From NCBI RefSeq assembly GCF_039555335.1, contig NC_092630.1, forward strand, positions 86,062,148 through 86,126,147: DNA of 64,000 nt. Direction: 5' to 3'. This DNA comes from Amphiura filiformis (taxonomy: Eukaryota; Echinodermata; Ophiuroidea; Amphilepidida; Amphiuridae). Position 1 is the stretch's first letter; each line of letters starts with the position of its first letter. This document shows positions 12,301-22,525 of the stretch, in pieces. Under the pieces are notes generated by a model that made no database searches, was not told the DNA's origin, and saw nothing but the letters and a program-made list of their open reading frames with translations. A program made the position numbers and the translations under genes.

Positions 12301-15300
12301 AAAATGCAGTGTATGTATCTGAAGACCAAATCATCATAATCTAAGCTGGAATGTATAAATGTTTTTGACAAGACTTTAGTTAGGTGCATTGGGCATTTAT
12401 TTAGACATTTGTCCATAGGAGGCTGTTAATAGGGGAGAGGTATAAATTAGGTCCAAAACAGTATATTTGTTTTGTTATTGTTAATACAAATTTGATGTGC
12501 TAGATTTTGTATTTAAACTTTAATCATTGTATAAACCAGTAACCAAGCATTAAGAGTTGTCAATCCTGTTTGATCGAATTGATTGAACTGATTTATCAAA
12601 AATTATGACAAGTTGGGTAAGTTGTTTTGTGAAAATTTAAAGGTCGTGTTGTATATTTCACTTTTGATGATCATTCTTGCCAGTTTGTTTCTTAGAACTA
12701 GTAACGTACTGCCTGTTCACCATTCATTGCAAGCACCATACACAACAAGTCTTATACCTGTGCCAATATGGCAAGTGTGGTGTTATTCAGTGCAGATAAA
12801 GGTTGTGTTATACATTACACAATATGGAATATGGTTAATTCATAAAATAGAACAAGAAATCAGCTATTATTCAAAATAGTTACTTTTGTGATTTTTTCAT
12901 TCTATATAGATACATGAATCCTGTGTTTTTCTACTGGTAGTCAGTGTGACAGAAATTGTTTCCCACACGGTAACAGGTGTATTGCATAACAATAGATAGA
13001 GATGGGAGGTTGGTCCATCTGCTTTGTTATGCAATATGCATATTGTATTGTGGAAAGGAGTGTCGGTCAAACTCACTACCGGTAGAGAAACCCAAGATCC
13101 ATTGACGTATAGATTATCATATAATGAAGTCAAAAATCCAAAATGTATTTTCCATACTATTTTAATAAGGGCATCAATATCATTTCCATTATACTTCTAC
13201 ATTTCATCTCTAACTGGTCCTTTTACATGCAGTTCTTTTCAACTTTTATTTGTTGCACTTTGACATTGTAGTATCACACAAACATACAAGTTTTTTTTTG
13301 TTATCTCATCTCATTTTACAGTTCCCCCTCCCCCAAGTAGTTTGCCCCTCCTGAGCCTGATTACGACCAAGAAGATGACGACGATGATGAAATTCCATAT
13401 CACCATCGATGTAAGTGCACATCTAGTCAGATAGATAGTTTGGATAGTGTTATCACTATCAGATAGCACATTAGTTGCCAAGACACACACATGATAGGCT
13501 ATCATTATCATATTGTATGTGATAATGCACACATGATTTGGTGATACGTGTATTATGTGGACGATAAGAGTACAGGCTGTATCAAAATGATTGGTACCCA
13601 TCAATTTTTGGTGATATAAATATCCCTGCCACATCAAAATGCAATATAGGATCAACATAATTTGTTTATGAATGTGATAAACACAGGGGCGTAGCCAGCT
13701 TTCTTGGTCAGGGGGGGCAAAATAAAAATTTTGGGGCACAGACGAAAAAAATTGCAGTTGCATCATACAATACATAGAGACTGTATGTCTTTGAACTTCC
13801 CGAAAAGGACCTTATTGGGATGATGTGCTGCGTAGCCTTGAAAAAAATGGCATTTACACTATTTTAGCCCATTATCCGCTAATAAAGGGCTTTATTGTTT
13901 ACAATGTCTTGTGCGTAGCGTGGAAAATTTTGTATTTTACACTATTTTGGCCCTGAATTTTGCTAGAAAAGGGCTCCTTGCCCTTTTTCTTTTCCTTTGC
14001 CCTCCTGATTTTCTCTTTCATTTTTTGTCAGAGGGGCCCTTTTTCTTTCATTTTTTTGTCAGGGGGGCACTCTACCCCGCTGGCTACGCTACTGGATAAA
14101 CAGTCATATAACTACAAATTATGGTCATTTTAAGAAGATAATACGTTACATTTGGAAGAGGCAGGCTTTTCAATAACCATCAATTCTGATGGGTACCAAT
14201 CATTTTGATACAGCCTGTAGCTGATGAATCAGTGATAGGCTATCATTATCATATTGTATGTGATAATGCACACATGATTTGGTGATACGTGTATTATGTG
14301 GACGATAAGAGTACCTGATGAATCGGATTATATGTCACCAGACTGGTACAACATCAAACTTGTGATGTTATGAAACGGCACCAAACCATATGAAAACATA
14401 ACAAATCAACACATAAAAGTTCTTTGTCATTGTTACTTAATGAATGCACTTATTGCCCTGGCAGGCAAAATATTAGCAAGCATGCACATACTTTTGTTAA
14501 ATCATTTGGAAATCATGATGCTACATGGGAACTCTAGGGGCATGATTTCAACTTCAAATACATATATTGGCAAAATGCGGATCATGGCTTTTAATGCAAA
14601 AATCATGCCAAAAGCTTTGTGGGTGATATCATCTAAGTTTGGGAAGGAATTATTGCATAATAGGTAATGTTGTGTGATATATGTGTGATATGTACATTGG
14701 AAAGTCATTCATCATGTGTTGGGGAAGAAGATAATGATTAATAGGTGCTAAATTGTAATTATATAAGATATGAAAAGTTAATATTTGAGAACTTGTAATA
14801 ATTTATGCCCAAAAGTAACAATGTACATAAGATGGGAGCAGTATACAAATCTTAACATGAGTTCTTGCATTTTGCTCTCCATTTTCAGTGAATTCTTCTG
14901 GTCGCATCTCATCACTATCTTCAGATGAATCCAATGATCTTCCATCACCAGCAGGCCCCAACCAACATAAATCCCCGTTAGATCTGCAGCATCCATATCA
15001 AGATGAAGAGAAACTGATTCATCCCAAACCACTACCAAACCCTGTCAAGTCTTCACGTAATCACCAACAGCTTCATAGAGATCTCAAGATGAGGTAAAAC
15101 TCATTTCATATCATCAGGATTTTTGCATAATGACCTATAATGCACTCTATAAATAGTCCCTATAGTGTTTTGTTGTAAACCTTTGACAAGAACGTATTTC
15201 TGCAGTGTTGAGAAGGTATTAGTATGTGTGCTTTATGCATCATACACGTCATGTACCTTGTCAACATGGCAAAAGTATGCTCTCGTCAAAGGTTTGCAGC

Positions 15301-17588
15301 AATTTACTTTATCTGATAAATGGAGTGCTTTACACGATTCGCTGAGAGCGAAGAACGACCAAGGCAAAAAAAAGGCTTTTTACTATAAAACAATTCGATC
15401 GATTCACAATATGACGCAGTTGCAAGGGAGAGCCAAAATACGGAGTGCATCATGTGAAAAAGTCGACATCCAAAGCCCACGTATTGCAAGTACAACACAG
15501 GAATATATGTCATTGTGTGTTTAAATGTCAATATAATGATGTTACACAGTAAAAACAGCAATTTATATTTATAGTAAATTCATTTACTATCTATCGATCA
15601 CACAGAATTCTTCTTGGAATTGTTTTCAACATTATTATTATCACACTTGCGTAAAAATCCAGTAGTGGCTAAAATGCAATACAACGGATGTGGCAGGTTT
15701 ATATTTGGCACTATATATTACCCCCTGGAAGGAATTAGTGAAAAAACTATTATTTGAGAGGTTGTGATTTCTTAGGCATTGGTGGTTATGCCCATCTAAC
15801 ATCTCAAAATCAGTCGCTTATGGCACGAGTTTGATTATTTGTTGAATAGTTAGACAGGTGTAAGCACTAATGCATAAGGAATCACAATGCAACTTTATTT
15901 TAAAATTTTCAAAGTAATGCATGTTTTTGTATATCCACAGTATCAAGACACATGGTGTCGGTAAAGTGCCTATTGATTCTAAACCTGAACTAGAAAAGAG
16001 ATTCCAAGAGAGAAAGAGGGCAGAAAAGAAGAAAGAAATGGACAAAGTAAAGGAGGAAAGAAGGACAAGCATGGAAGTCAAACTTATGGAAAGACTAAAA
16101 ATGGTAATGCATGTGTTAAATTATAGTAGGAATTCCAATTGAATGAACTCAGCTTTCAACAACTGCACTAGATCCATCCACGAGCGTATATCGCATATTT
16201 CAAACTACAACGTGAACACACAACCTTGGATACAATGCTAACCAATCACGTCCGTGTTACTCGCAGTCTCACATGCTGGCGTACATTGCGCAGTGTATGC
16301 AAAAATTCATCACGATATTGAAAGCTGCATTCATTCAATTGGAATTCCTACTATAAACACCTTATAGCACCTAGGGTTGCACGACTTTTAGTGTTTTTAG
16401 AGCCAACTAGTTGGCACCAAATTAGTCATAACTACAATGACTTTGATGACTATTCGGAGGTCATAATCTGAATACAAGTTATTGGTATCTTACTCTGTGG
16501 TTCACCTCAACACCTCAAGTTCAGTTGTGATATCAGTGCTTTTTTGTGGTTGCACTACAAGCATGTTGACAAACCACTATTGTACTTGGTGCATGTATGT
16601 TCTGCTCGGCTAACTGAACGTGAAAACTGAATTCGATATGATGCCCAGCACCTATGTCATTACCGACCTTGAGGTGAACCATATATATAGTACCCAAAAA
16701 AGCATAAATAGGCATATTGTATGATCTGTATAGAGCAAGCAACACATTGTACAAACACCTGAAACTTGTAACACTGTTCTGCAAAAAATTTATTTCTTGA
16801 CATAATATAGACCCAGACCAATGTCAACAACATTTTTTTTAAAGTCACAACTACCACTAAAAATAGTTGCAACTATGGGGATAGTTGAAAAAATACTAAA
16901 TTAGTGTGCAATATTTAATTGAATACTTGGTGCATAAGATGAGTTGTCAGCAGCATTTATGAAGCTTGTATTCCCTGCTTAGTTCATTATGTAGTTCTTA
17001 CCACAAATGTGGGGCAGTAATTGCTATCACTCTGAATGATTTGACATTGTTTCTTTACTAAGTGTATTTTAGGCCACAATGTATGAAGCCAGGATATACA
17101 TATCAAGTTCAGAAATATATTGCAGCAATATTATACAGTATTAAGTCTGGTCAAGTTCATATTATTGACTTCTAATGTTGTAGATGGAACTTGGAAGAAG
17201 CAGTCTTTAAAAACATAGAAAACTTGTTGTACACTAGCTTCCAGAGAAGTATGGCACTCTTTTGCTCTGATTGATGAGCATGCCCTGTTAATGAGTGACC
17301 AATGCCAGGCTTTGTTTTCCCTTCATGAGCGCTGCTCTGCACAAAACAAAGCTTTGACACATAAGATTACTGGTCTGTTGTCATGGGCAAGCGAGTGCCA
17401 CACTTCTCTAGTAGCTGGTGAAGTATTCTCATTTTATCGTGTTTTTCTAATGACCTTCTTTGCATTTTTGACTATTTCGTATACAGGAAGAAGAGAAGTC
17501 TAAAGAAAAGGATGCATCACTTCAGGAGGTGAAGGAAAGACCAGAATTTATGAAAGTGCGATTGAAGCAAACTCCCAGCAAAACATGA
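1589..17588 (+). CDS. FAM107-family (DRR1/TU3A-like) protein, 3' part of gene
   Basis: Exons 1589-2001, 13341-13410, 14889-15093, 15941-16103 and 17487-17588 join in phase (0, 1, 2, 0) to give about 316 residues ending at TGA 17586-17588. The last three exons carry the FAM107 (DUF1151) domain: a KLIHPKPLPNPVKSSR block, then NHQQLHRDLKM, then DSKPELEKRF, then a long basic, charged helix, and a RPEFMKVRLK tail. This is the order seen in vertebrate FAM107A and FAM107B. Those proteins are small, largely helical actin-associated factors of cytosol and nucleus, linked to cytoskeleton control and stress responses. Here the domain is preceded by a proline-rich, serine-rich N-terminal region that the roughly 130-145 aa vertebrate proteins lack. 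Upstream exons lie outside the window, so the start codon is not seen. The family call is firm; attachment of the first exon rests on phase and strand only. Confidence 0.8.
2413..2489. repeat. (TATAA)n microsatellite
   Basis: About 15 near-perfect copies of the 5-bp unit TATAA follow a short GGAA-rich run. Confidence 0.95.
2520..2790 (+). mobile_element. tRNA-derived SINE
   Basis: A box A-like stretch (GGTTAAGGTATTTGACTC, from 2532) and a box B-like stretch (GTGAGTTTGAGCC, from 2564) are followed by GGGTAAGACACTTTATCTCA, a core common in deuterostome tRNA-SINEs, and by a GCGCTCTATAAAATGC tail module at 2747-2762. No intact tRNA gene is present; the A and B boxes are RNA polymerase III promoter remnants. 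Confidence 0.7.
3880..4386. mobile_element. foldback MITE, same family as 49084-49624
   Basis: The left end ATTCCAGAAAAATATAGAAC is mirrored at the right by CTGCATTTTTCTGTTATTGGA. Internal words (TGTGACAATCAAGCCTAAAG, ATTTTGGCAAAACAG) are shared with the element at 49084. No coding content. Confidence 0.65.
5046..5500. repeat. compound repeat with GGGCTATTCC ends and a perfect hairpin
   Basis: GGGCTATTCC occurs at about 5071 and 5306, the start word of a small TIR family also at 8826 and 20592. Between them lies a perfect 11-bp stem (5260-5270 with 5281-5291, GATCTCGCCTA/TAGGCGAGATC, 10-nt loop). The stem is followed by a second copy of the loop word TCTGCTAATA. The open frame across 5068-5283 is not supported as a gene. 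Confidence 0.45.
6369..6585. mobile_element. MITE with AGGGCTCATATTGAAAT TIRs
   Basis: AGGGCTCATATTGAAAT at 6369 is repeated inverted as ATTTCAATATGAGCCCT ending at 6585. About 217 bp, non-coding, more GC-rich in the middle. Confidence 0.75.
6708..6758 (+). CDS. candidate alternative acidic exon of the FAM107-like gene
   Basis: The acceptor CTTGTTTCAACAG and a perfect donor GTAAGT (6759) flank 51 nt. Only the frame entered with two leading bases is open and reads VALLYDHDDDEIDDLP plus one base. It leaves in phase 1, the same as the exon at 13341-13410, which also encodes an acidic D/E run followed by EIP. It can join to the exon at 14889 but not to 13341 (a stop results). Entry needs a phase-1 donor, which exists at 1976 inside the proline-rich exon. 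Short, so only moderate support. Confidence 0.45.
6760..8825. other. intron, little recognisable
   Basis: Non-coding. A direct repeat of about 50 bp (CAACTGTCAATCAAA near 7565, CAACTGTCACTCAAA near 7727) is present. The reverse-strand open frame 7752-8027 has a faint resemblance to a transposase segment but is not supported. Confidence 0.4.
8826..9113. mobile_element. GGGCTATTCC-type MITE, degenerate
   Basis: GAGCTATTCCATTTAAAAT at the left, ATGTATTAGCCCA at the right, with internal inverted ATTTCAAATGGAAT words. Same family as 20592-20779. Confidence 0.5.
9154..9707. mobile_element. TIR element starting TACCGTATTCGTCCGAGT
   Basis: TACCGTATTCGTCCGAGTAT at the left and ATACTCGGACCAATACGGTA at the right, with nearly mirrored interiors through long A and T tracts. 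TA at both edges fits a Tc1/mariner-type TA duplication. Short frames over it are artefacts of the palindrome. Confidence 0.8.
9708..10618. other. intron with a 46-bp direct repeat
   Basis: TTATGTGATATAATCATCTG occurs twice, from about 10073 and 10119, each followed by ATAACCAATCA and AATAGAGCTTTTA. A CCCATGGGCACTA word at 10028 resembles the left end of the 23818 MITE family. Nothing else recognised. Confidence 0.5.
10619..11240. repeat. minisatellite, about 100-bp period, about six copies
   Basis: The words ATAGAGCTACTAGGTCT or ATCGAGTTACTAGGTCT, TAATTATTACCCCAGTTTAC and TTTTGCATGCATCATA recur in order from about 10620 to 11240. Copies diverge and some have small deletions. The frames across it are products of the repeat. 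Confidence 0.8.
11428..12090. mobile_element. foldback element starting TTAAGGG
   Basis: TTAAGGGCTGGGGTATGAACG at the left and a mirrored GCTCATTTTAGATCCCTTAA at the right, palindromic almost throughout around about 11755. Internal words (TAAACTTTATAAATCTGATG, GGATGAAAAGCCG, TTTTGACCTTTC) recur at 63360-63625. Confidence 0.8.
12091..13340. other. intron, nothing recognised
   Basis: AT-rich sequence without supported coding, RNA or clear repeat features. A weak inverted word pair (GTATTGCATAACA near 12979, TGTTATGCAATA near 13024) is present. It ends in the acceptor CCCTCCCCCAAGTAG. Confidence 0.4.
13341..13410 (+). CDS. acidic exon of the FAM107-like gene
   Basis: It starts after CCCCCAAGTAG and ends at a perfect GTAAGT donor (13411). 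It enters in phase 0, matching the donor at 2002, and leaves one base that completes a Leu codon with the exon at 14889. It encodes FAPPEPDYDQ followed by a run of Asp and Glu and then EIPYHHR. An upstream acceptor at 13321 would read through a TAG, so 13341 was chosen. Confidence 0.6.
13573..14217. mobile_element. Tc1/mariner-type MITE with TA duplication
   Basis: The TIR CAGGCTGTATCAAAATGATT at the left is matched inverted by AATCATTTTGATACAGCCTG at the right. TA lies directly outside both ends (13571-13572, 14218-14219). It contains a nested hAT-type element. Confidence 0.9.
13684..14094. mobile_element. hAT-type MITE (CAGGGGCGTAGCC) with 8-bp duplication
   Basis: CAGGGGCGTAGCCAGC at the left, GCTGGCTACGCTACTG at the right, flanked by an exact 8-bp duplication GATAAACA (13676-13683, 14095-14102). 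Eight-bp duplications and CAG...CTG ends indicate the hAT superfamily. The open frame 13911-14099 lies inside it and is not a gene. Confidence 0.9.
14889..15093 (+). CDS. FAM107-like exon with the NPVKSSR block
   Basis: Acceptor CTCCATTTTCAG, donor GTAAAA at 15094. It enters with two bases and leaves with two. A Ser-rich start (SSGRISSLSSDE) leads to EEKLIHPKPLPNPVKSSRN and HQQLHRDLKM, the first conserved half of the FAM107 domain (in vertebrates NPVKASRSHQELHREL). Confidence 0.85.
15171..15302. mobile_element. small MITE with TTGTAAACCTTTGAC TIRs
   Basis: TGTTGTAAACCTTTGACAAG at the left and GTCAAAGGTTTGCAGCAA at the right, 132 bp, in an intron. Confidence 0.65.
15303..15940. other. intron, nothing recognised
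   Basis: The open frame covering 15165-15524 begins in the MITE and shows no family match. The region ends with a good acceptor (TGTTTTTGTATATCCACAG). Confidence 0.45.
15941..16103 (+). CDS. FAM107-like exon, charged helix
   Basis: Its first base completes an AGT (Ser) codon with the preceding exon, and it ends in phase 0 at the donor GTAATG (16104). It encodes THGVGKVPIDSKPELEKRF and then a Lys/Arg/Glu-rich helix (QERKRAEKKKEMDKVKEERR). DSKPEL followed by a basic helix is the second conserved half of the FAM107 domain. Confidence 0.9.
16124..16353. mobile_element. MITE with TAGTAGGAATTCCAATTG TIRs
   Basis: TAGTAGGAATTCCAATTGAA at 16124 and TTCAATTGGAATTCCTACTA ending at 16353, with TA outside both ends. 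It begins only 20 bp after the exon donor at 16104. Confidence 0.85.
16354..17486. other. last intron of the FAM107-like gene
   Basis: A possible degenerate TIR pair (TGGTTCACCTCA at about 16499, TGAGGTGAACCA at about 16669) and a segment near 17250-17420 that recurs near 28255-28400 (GTTAATGAGTGA, TGAGCGC, TTTGAC). No coding content recognised. Confidence 0.4.
17487..17588 (+). CDS. terminal FAM107-like exon
   Basis: Acceptor TTCGTATACAG. It encodes 33 residues, EEEKSKEKDASLQE then VKERPEFMKVRLKQTPSKT and a TGA stop. The PEFMKVR element matches the conserved PEFIKVR near the C terminus of FAM107 proteins. Confidence 0.9.
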   Translation, partial: EEEKSKEKDASLQEVKERPEFMKVRLKQTPSKT

Positions 17589-17660
17589 TGACAACTGCAG
17601 TGTATAGCTAGGGCATTAGGTAGATAGCTGATGTGGTACAAAAATAAGACAGATTATTGA

Positions 17661-17666
17661 AATAAA
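17661..17666 (+). terminator. candidate polyadenylation signal AATAAA
   Basis: AATAAA 73 nt after the stop codon. It overlaps the left TIR of the MITE 17662-17903. Longer 3' UTRs cannot be excluded. Confidence 0.4.
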
Positions 17667-17903
17667 CTAATACTTTTGTTAGCCATGTCCAAAATTACTA
17701 CTCACAAATCTGAGCTTTCGCCATCTTGGCTTGATCACAGATGAACTGGTCCACTGCTTTTCCCGCGAGACTTGGTTGCTAATGATGCAACCTCGTTACA
17801 TGGAAGTGATATTGATTTTAGCAGTGGGTCATATACATGATGAGGGCACTTACTTGCTAGATCTTGTATATGACCCACTGCTAAAACAAAAGTATTAGTT
17901 TAT
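17662..17903. mobile_element. MITE in the FAM107 3' flank
   Basis: ATAAACTAATACTTTTGTT at the left and AACAAAAGTATTAGTTTAT at the right. The right part has an inner hairpin (TTTAGCAGTGGGTCATATAC against GTATATGACCCACTGCTAAA). Confidence 0.85.
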
Positions 17904-19723
17904 GATCTTAACAATCCTACCAAATGAATCTCTCTACTGAAGACAAATTATTGATTAGAGATTCATTTGAATATGATGTCAAGATGGAGGATGTGTGATG
18001 TCCAATCATTTAAGTCTTGTTGAGGTGAATATTATAATGCAGAAAAAGTGAAGGATAAACCAACTACTGTTGGTGTATTTAATTTTCAGACAGAGGTGTA
18101 TGTGCCATTCATTGTGTCAATGCGCATGCGTAGTAACTGTGTGCATACAAGTATACAGTGTACTTGCAGAAGCTCTGACCGTTGTAGCCAGCTGCTTATA
18201 AGTAACAACATTGCGTAGCGTAAATTTTTCGAAATGTGCATAATTTACAATGTCATATAGACTTGTAGAATTGTATGAGATGTACTTCTTGCTTTCAAAT
18301 GTACATGTCGTGTGTGAACATTAAATATAGAAACAGTTATTGGAATATCTTTTGTTACAATTTCCTCAAAAGAGACACGAGATGATTGATTAGATTGGCA
18401 TCGTAGAAACCTTCAGTTTTGTGCTTATTTTGATATTTTTGTAATTTTTTGCTATCTTTTTGTACCACGTCAACTATAAATTAGATTTTTAAAGTTGTTT
18501 TGTTTCACTCAGGATTGGTAATGAAGAGGGTTTACTTTGGAAGGTTTAGTCATTTAACCATTAACAGTATTGAAAGTAGATCTCTATTCATGTCCTCCCC
18601 TTAAATTGGCTTCTATTGAAAGTAGATCCCTATTCATGTCCTCCCCTTACATTTGCTTCTATTGAACATTTGTAGCTCCCAAAAGTCTAATGCTATTTTA
18701 TTTGTAGCTTTCAGAAGATCTGTTGCTTGGACAGTTTTCTACTGTTATCACTGCTTTTTTTTTCTTTCCAATTTGCTTTACCTTTTCACATTCCTGTTTC
18801 TTTATCAAGCGCATATTGCACTATAAGTACCAACTACTTATGACCATTTTGCTGTGAAGTTTTTGTTGCTTTAGACTGTTTTTGTTGCTCTTTTGAACAT
18901 TTTCTTACTTTATTAAATATTATTGCTCTGTGACATTCCTGTTATCTTATGATGTTTATGTTGCTTTCTGGATTTCACATTGTCTTCAAAAGTTACAGTC
19001 CCTTACTAAAGTATTTTATCGCATTTCTGAAACACCTTTTGCTGCTTTCCATTGTTTTCTTAGCTACAGTGTTTGTTTGCTATTATTGTTTCACTTTATT
19101 TCTGATACTTCCAAAGTTTACTGCTATGTTCAATGCAGTCTAGATATGCTCTGAAGTTTGTGTTGCTTAAGTGAAAACAAATGGCTGCTGAAGTGCCTCT
19201 GCTTCCTACTCTTTGATACTTTGTTGCCCTTGTATTTGCATCCTCATCTGATTTATTTGTTTTCATTGGACATTAATTTTTATGATTATAAAAATGGGTT
19301 AGTTTTCATTACCAGTTCTGATGTGATGTAATGTTACTCAAGGTGCTTTCTATTAACCCAGAGAATACTATGTACCTACTGATTGGCTACAAGAAGGCTA
19401 TATATGATTTGTTGAGCCAATCAGCAATGTAGTAAGAATGGTGGTTGGGCTGAAGAGGCTTAACCGCATGAGTACTACCTACTGATTGGCTACAAGAAGA
19501 CTGTATATGATTTGTTGAACCAATCAGCAACATGTTAAGAATCAGTTTACAGCTGAAAGGGATTTAGCTTATATATTTAGAAGCTGTATTTTAATTGGTC
19601 ACTCAAATGAATATATTGCATAAAAAACCAATGAGAAATGCTGTAAGGCAGTTATAGTGATGTGTTCCCTTTATTGGAAACCACACCAGTTGGAATTATA
19701 TGATATTAACACGAAGAAACTAT
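17904..19723. other. intergenic, two direct-repeat pairs
   Basis: A 55-bp tandem pair at about 18568-18672 (TTGAAAGTAGATC, TCATGTCCTCCCCTTA). A second pair at about 19378-19530 (ACTGATTGGCTACAAGAAG, GATTTGTTGA, CCAATCAGCAA). Otherwise AT-rich and featureless; possibly 3' UTR in part. Confidence 0.5.
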
Positions 19724-19922
19724 CACTACAAGATTCCTATTGGGATCACCTGCACAGGTACACTGTCGCCAAGGTACCAGTGTAGTACCAGTGCAGTACC
19801 ACTGCTGGTGGATCCTGTGTAGTAGCATCACTGGCTCTGTGTAGGTACACTCTGTGTGTACCAGGTAGGCACCTTGGCAATGGTGTACCCGTGCAGGTGG
19901 TCCCAGTAGGTATCTTGTAGTG
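19724..19922. mobile_element. MITE with CACTACAAGAT TIRs
   Basis: CACTACAAGATTCCTATTGG at the left and CAGTAGGTATCTTGTAGTG at the right, with an interior rich in GGTACAC/GTACC words. Both reverse-strand frames here are products of the repeat. Confidence 0.75.
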
Positions 19923-22099
19923 TATGCATTGCAGAGCTGCAGTACTGTGGGTGTTCTCCTCAACAAATGTAACAATAATGGCTTTATTTATATTTGTGGT
20001 ATCCCAAACTGTCCTCATCATATTGACTTGCTTGGATTGTTGCTTCTTGATACTTGATATTCCTATCTAAGGACTGATCACAGTACAATTGAAGAAGATG
20101 GAGTGATTTGGATATGAAACAAAATTTGACATGTTTCTATTGAAGACACTGTATACACTAGGATTCTGTTATTATATCACTCATACATAAATTGTAGGCA
20201 GTTCATTGGTTGATTACCATTCAATATCATTACCATATAGAATCAGTACTAGCAAGCATTTGATAACTTTCTTACCATCCCGAGGCAGCTAATGCTGTGC
20301 AACTTATTATGCATGTTGTGCATATGTAGGAAAAGAGACTGCTTGGCAACAATATGCATGTGCATTTCCTCTTAGATTCATGGATTTGTTTGAGGGTAAA
20401 CTATTGAAAATATGAAGTATATAAGGGAAAAACTGATGTTCTATATACAATTTAAAGTTCATGAAATGTAATAAAATTTATGTATGAGTGATGTAAAAAC
20501 AGATGCCAACTATCTTGTAATGGAAGAAATATAACCCCATGGTAAAATTATATTGTCAATTTCACCCATTACACTCATAGACCATTAATGTTGGGCTATT
20601 CCAGTTGAAATCCTAACACCCCCTATAGAGGACATTACCTTAATCTCCCACACAGGGGTTGTAGATTTTAAATGGAGTTGTCCATTCAGGTAATCCTGTT
20701 TGAATATCACACTCCCAGTGTGGAAGATTAAGGTCATGTCTTTCATGGGAAGTGAATGACTTTCAACTGGAATAACCCATTTGTATACTGGTTGTAGGGA
20801 TCATGTTATGTTACATACCATGTGTACAGTGCTTGTATGCATATATCATGTAAATTTGACATTTGTCATTTTAAATGTACATCACATTATACCAAGTACT
20901 TGTATTGCATCATATAAACTCTTTGGAACTGTGTTGAACCTCAAGTTTGGTAGTGACGTCAAGTGCTTTTACGCTCTTGCACTGCAAGTGTCTGGCAAAG
21001 CGCACTGTCAGGGTATGTATACACGATGTGGGATTAGGTTAGCTACTGCAGTTAGCGAAATATGCACCTAAGTAACCAAACTTCAGGTGAGACACATTCA
21101 AGTATATTTATGCATAGTGGCCTCACTGGTGCCAGATCTATCATAGCACTTGAAGCCATGTTATAACATCATTCATAGGAAGAGTGCCACCTTTTATCAC
21201 TCGATTTCAATCTGTGGATCTATTGGCATGTCAGTAAGTAATCATGCAAAGAGCGGAAGCATGTTACATGATATGTACATTTAGGGATTCAATCATGTTT
21301 CACCGTTGTTCATCACCGTTTAACAACGATGCGGCCGCGTCGTCTACGTGGTTTACTTCGCGAGGGCAGCTTTATGAATCCCTTTCAACAACGAAAAGAA
21401 GCTAAATATCGTATAATTCACGATTATTTTACAAGGAATGTCAGTTAATCATTGCCACTCAGCCTTACAAAAACTTCGATGATTTCTCTTTTGATATCAG
21501 CAATAAAACTACAGAATAAAACGGCAATGTTTAGCCGCTACCTGAAAAATACTGAATTCAACTTGTAAGCTGGCATACGCACAAAGGTTCCAGGCATGAC
21601 GAATTTTACGCGCTCGCGGCAGTAACGCCAGTAGTCTCGCTCACGTTCACAGTATACGCTACAGTAAAAGTGTGGGTTCATCACGGTTTAACAACGGTTG
21701 GCTCCTGTACAAAGGTATAGGAAGAGTTGTTGAATATGTGATGTATAGTAAATCCATGTTACCAGTGCTATACCTTTACTCTATCACAAACCATAGGAAC
21801 AGGTACTTTATTAATTGCCTGATTTGATAAATGACAGTAATCTAACCTGTTCAAATTGACATTACTTCATACTTCATCTGTAGTGTTTTGTACAGTCAGT
21901 GATGTTTCATACTCTACTTTGTAAAAATGTCACGAAGGATGCTTTCAACTGGTGGATTACCTCAGGTTTGCTTGTTATACTTGTTTTAAGTTTGTGAGTG
22001 GTATATTGTCCATGCACATGATACAGAATTTGAATGTAGTCAAGATATAATCAGTCAAGAAATTCATGTAGGGTACTTGGTATTCTGTATGCAATACAT
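19923..22099. other. intergenic with one MITE
   Basis: Besides the MITE 20592-20779, a GC-richer patch at 21300-21700 has the word CATCACCGTTTAACAACGATG repeated directly as CATCACGGTTTAACAACGGTT, about 360 bp apart. No genes supported. Confidence 0.4.
20592..20779. mobile_element. GGGCTATTCC-type MITE
   Basis: TGGGCTATTCCAGTTGAAAT at the left and TTTCAACTGGAATAACCCA at the right, with an inner ATTTTAAATGGAGTTGTCCA. Best-kept member of the family in the window. Confidence 0.75.
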
Positions 22100-22525
22100 T
22101 ATGCTCTCTCAGTATGAGCAACCCTCACAGCTGGCACCACCTGCAAATAAGATGACCAATGAGGTCCCGGGTTCAAGCCCGGGCGCGCCCAAGGACTCAT
22201 GTGCACTTGGTTTATCCCGATTCCATGCTCGCTCTCGCAGGTTTTCTCCGGGATCTCCGGTTTCCTCCTGTATCGCAAAAATCGGTGATTAGTTGTTTGG
22301 TTATCAAAAACTTCCTTCACCCAATGGAATTTGGGGAGCTGCACAGATAATTGGTGGATGTTACAATCTAAATGCGGATAGGTGTGCGCTGCTTCGGCAG
22401 CAACCTAGTTGATGCGATCTGATTGTGATGATTCACCATTGCAGCGAAATTACAGCGCTTTGAGTCCTCTAAGATCTGGAAAAAGGCGCTTTATAAATCC
22501 AAAATTTATTATTATTATTATTATA
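22100..22525 (+). mobile_element. tRNA-derived SINE with (ATT)n tail
   Basis: A canonical box B, GGTTCAAGCCC (22170-22180), lies inside a tRNA-like arm. It is followed by a central domain, a GGCGCTTTATAAATCCAAA module and an (ATT)n tail at 22507-22523. The layout is that of a pol III retroposon on the + strand. The overlapping open frames are not genes. Confidence 0.8.

Larger units (their letters stand above)
13486..14330. repeat. two-copy tandem repeat split by a transposon
   Basis: About 80 bp starting GATAGGCTATCATTATCATA occurs at about 13492 and again at about 14236, ending each time in GATAAGAGTAC. The first copy is interrupted at its final TA by the element 13573-14217. Confidence 0.85.

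Noticed and set aside
22165..22185. Possible tRNA gene from the strong box B
   Set aside because: No foldable cloverleaf or proper box A; SINE tail and (ATT)n follow.
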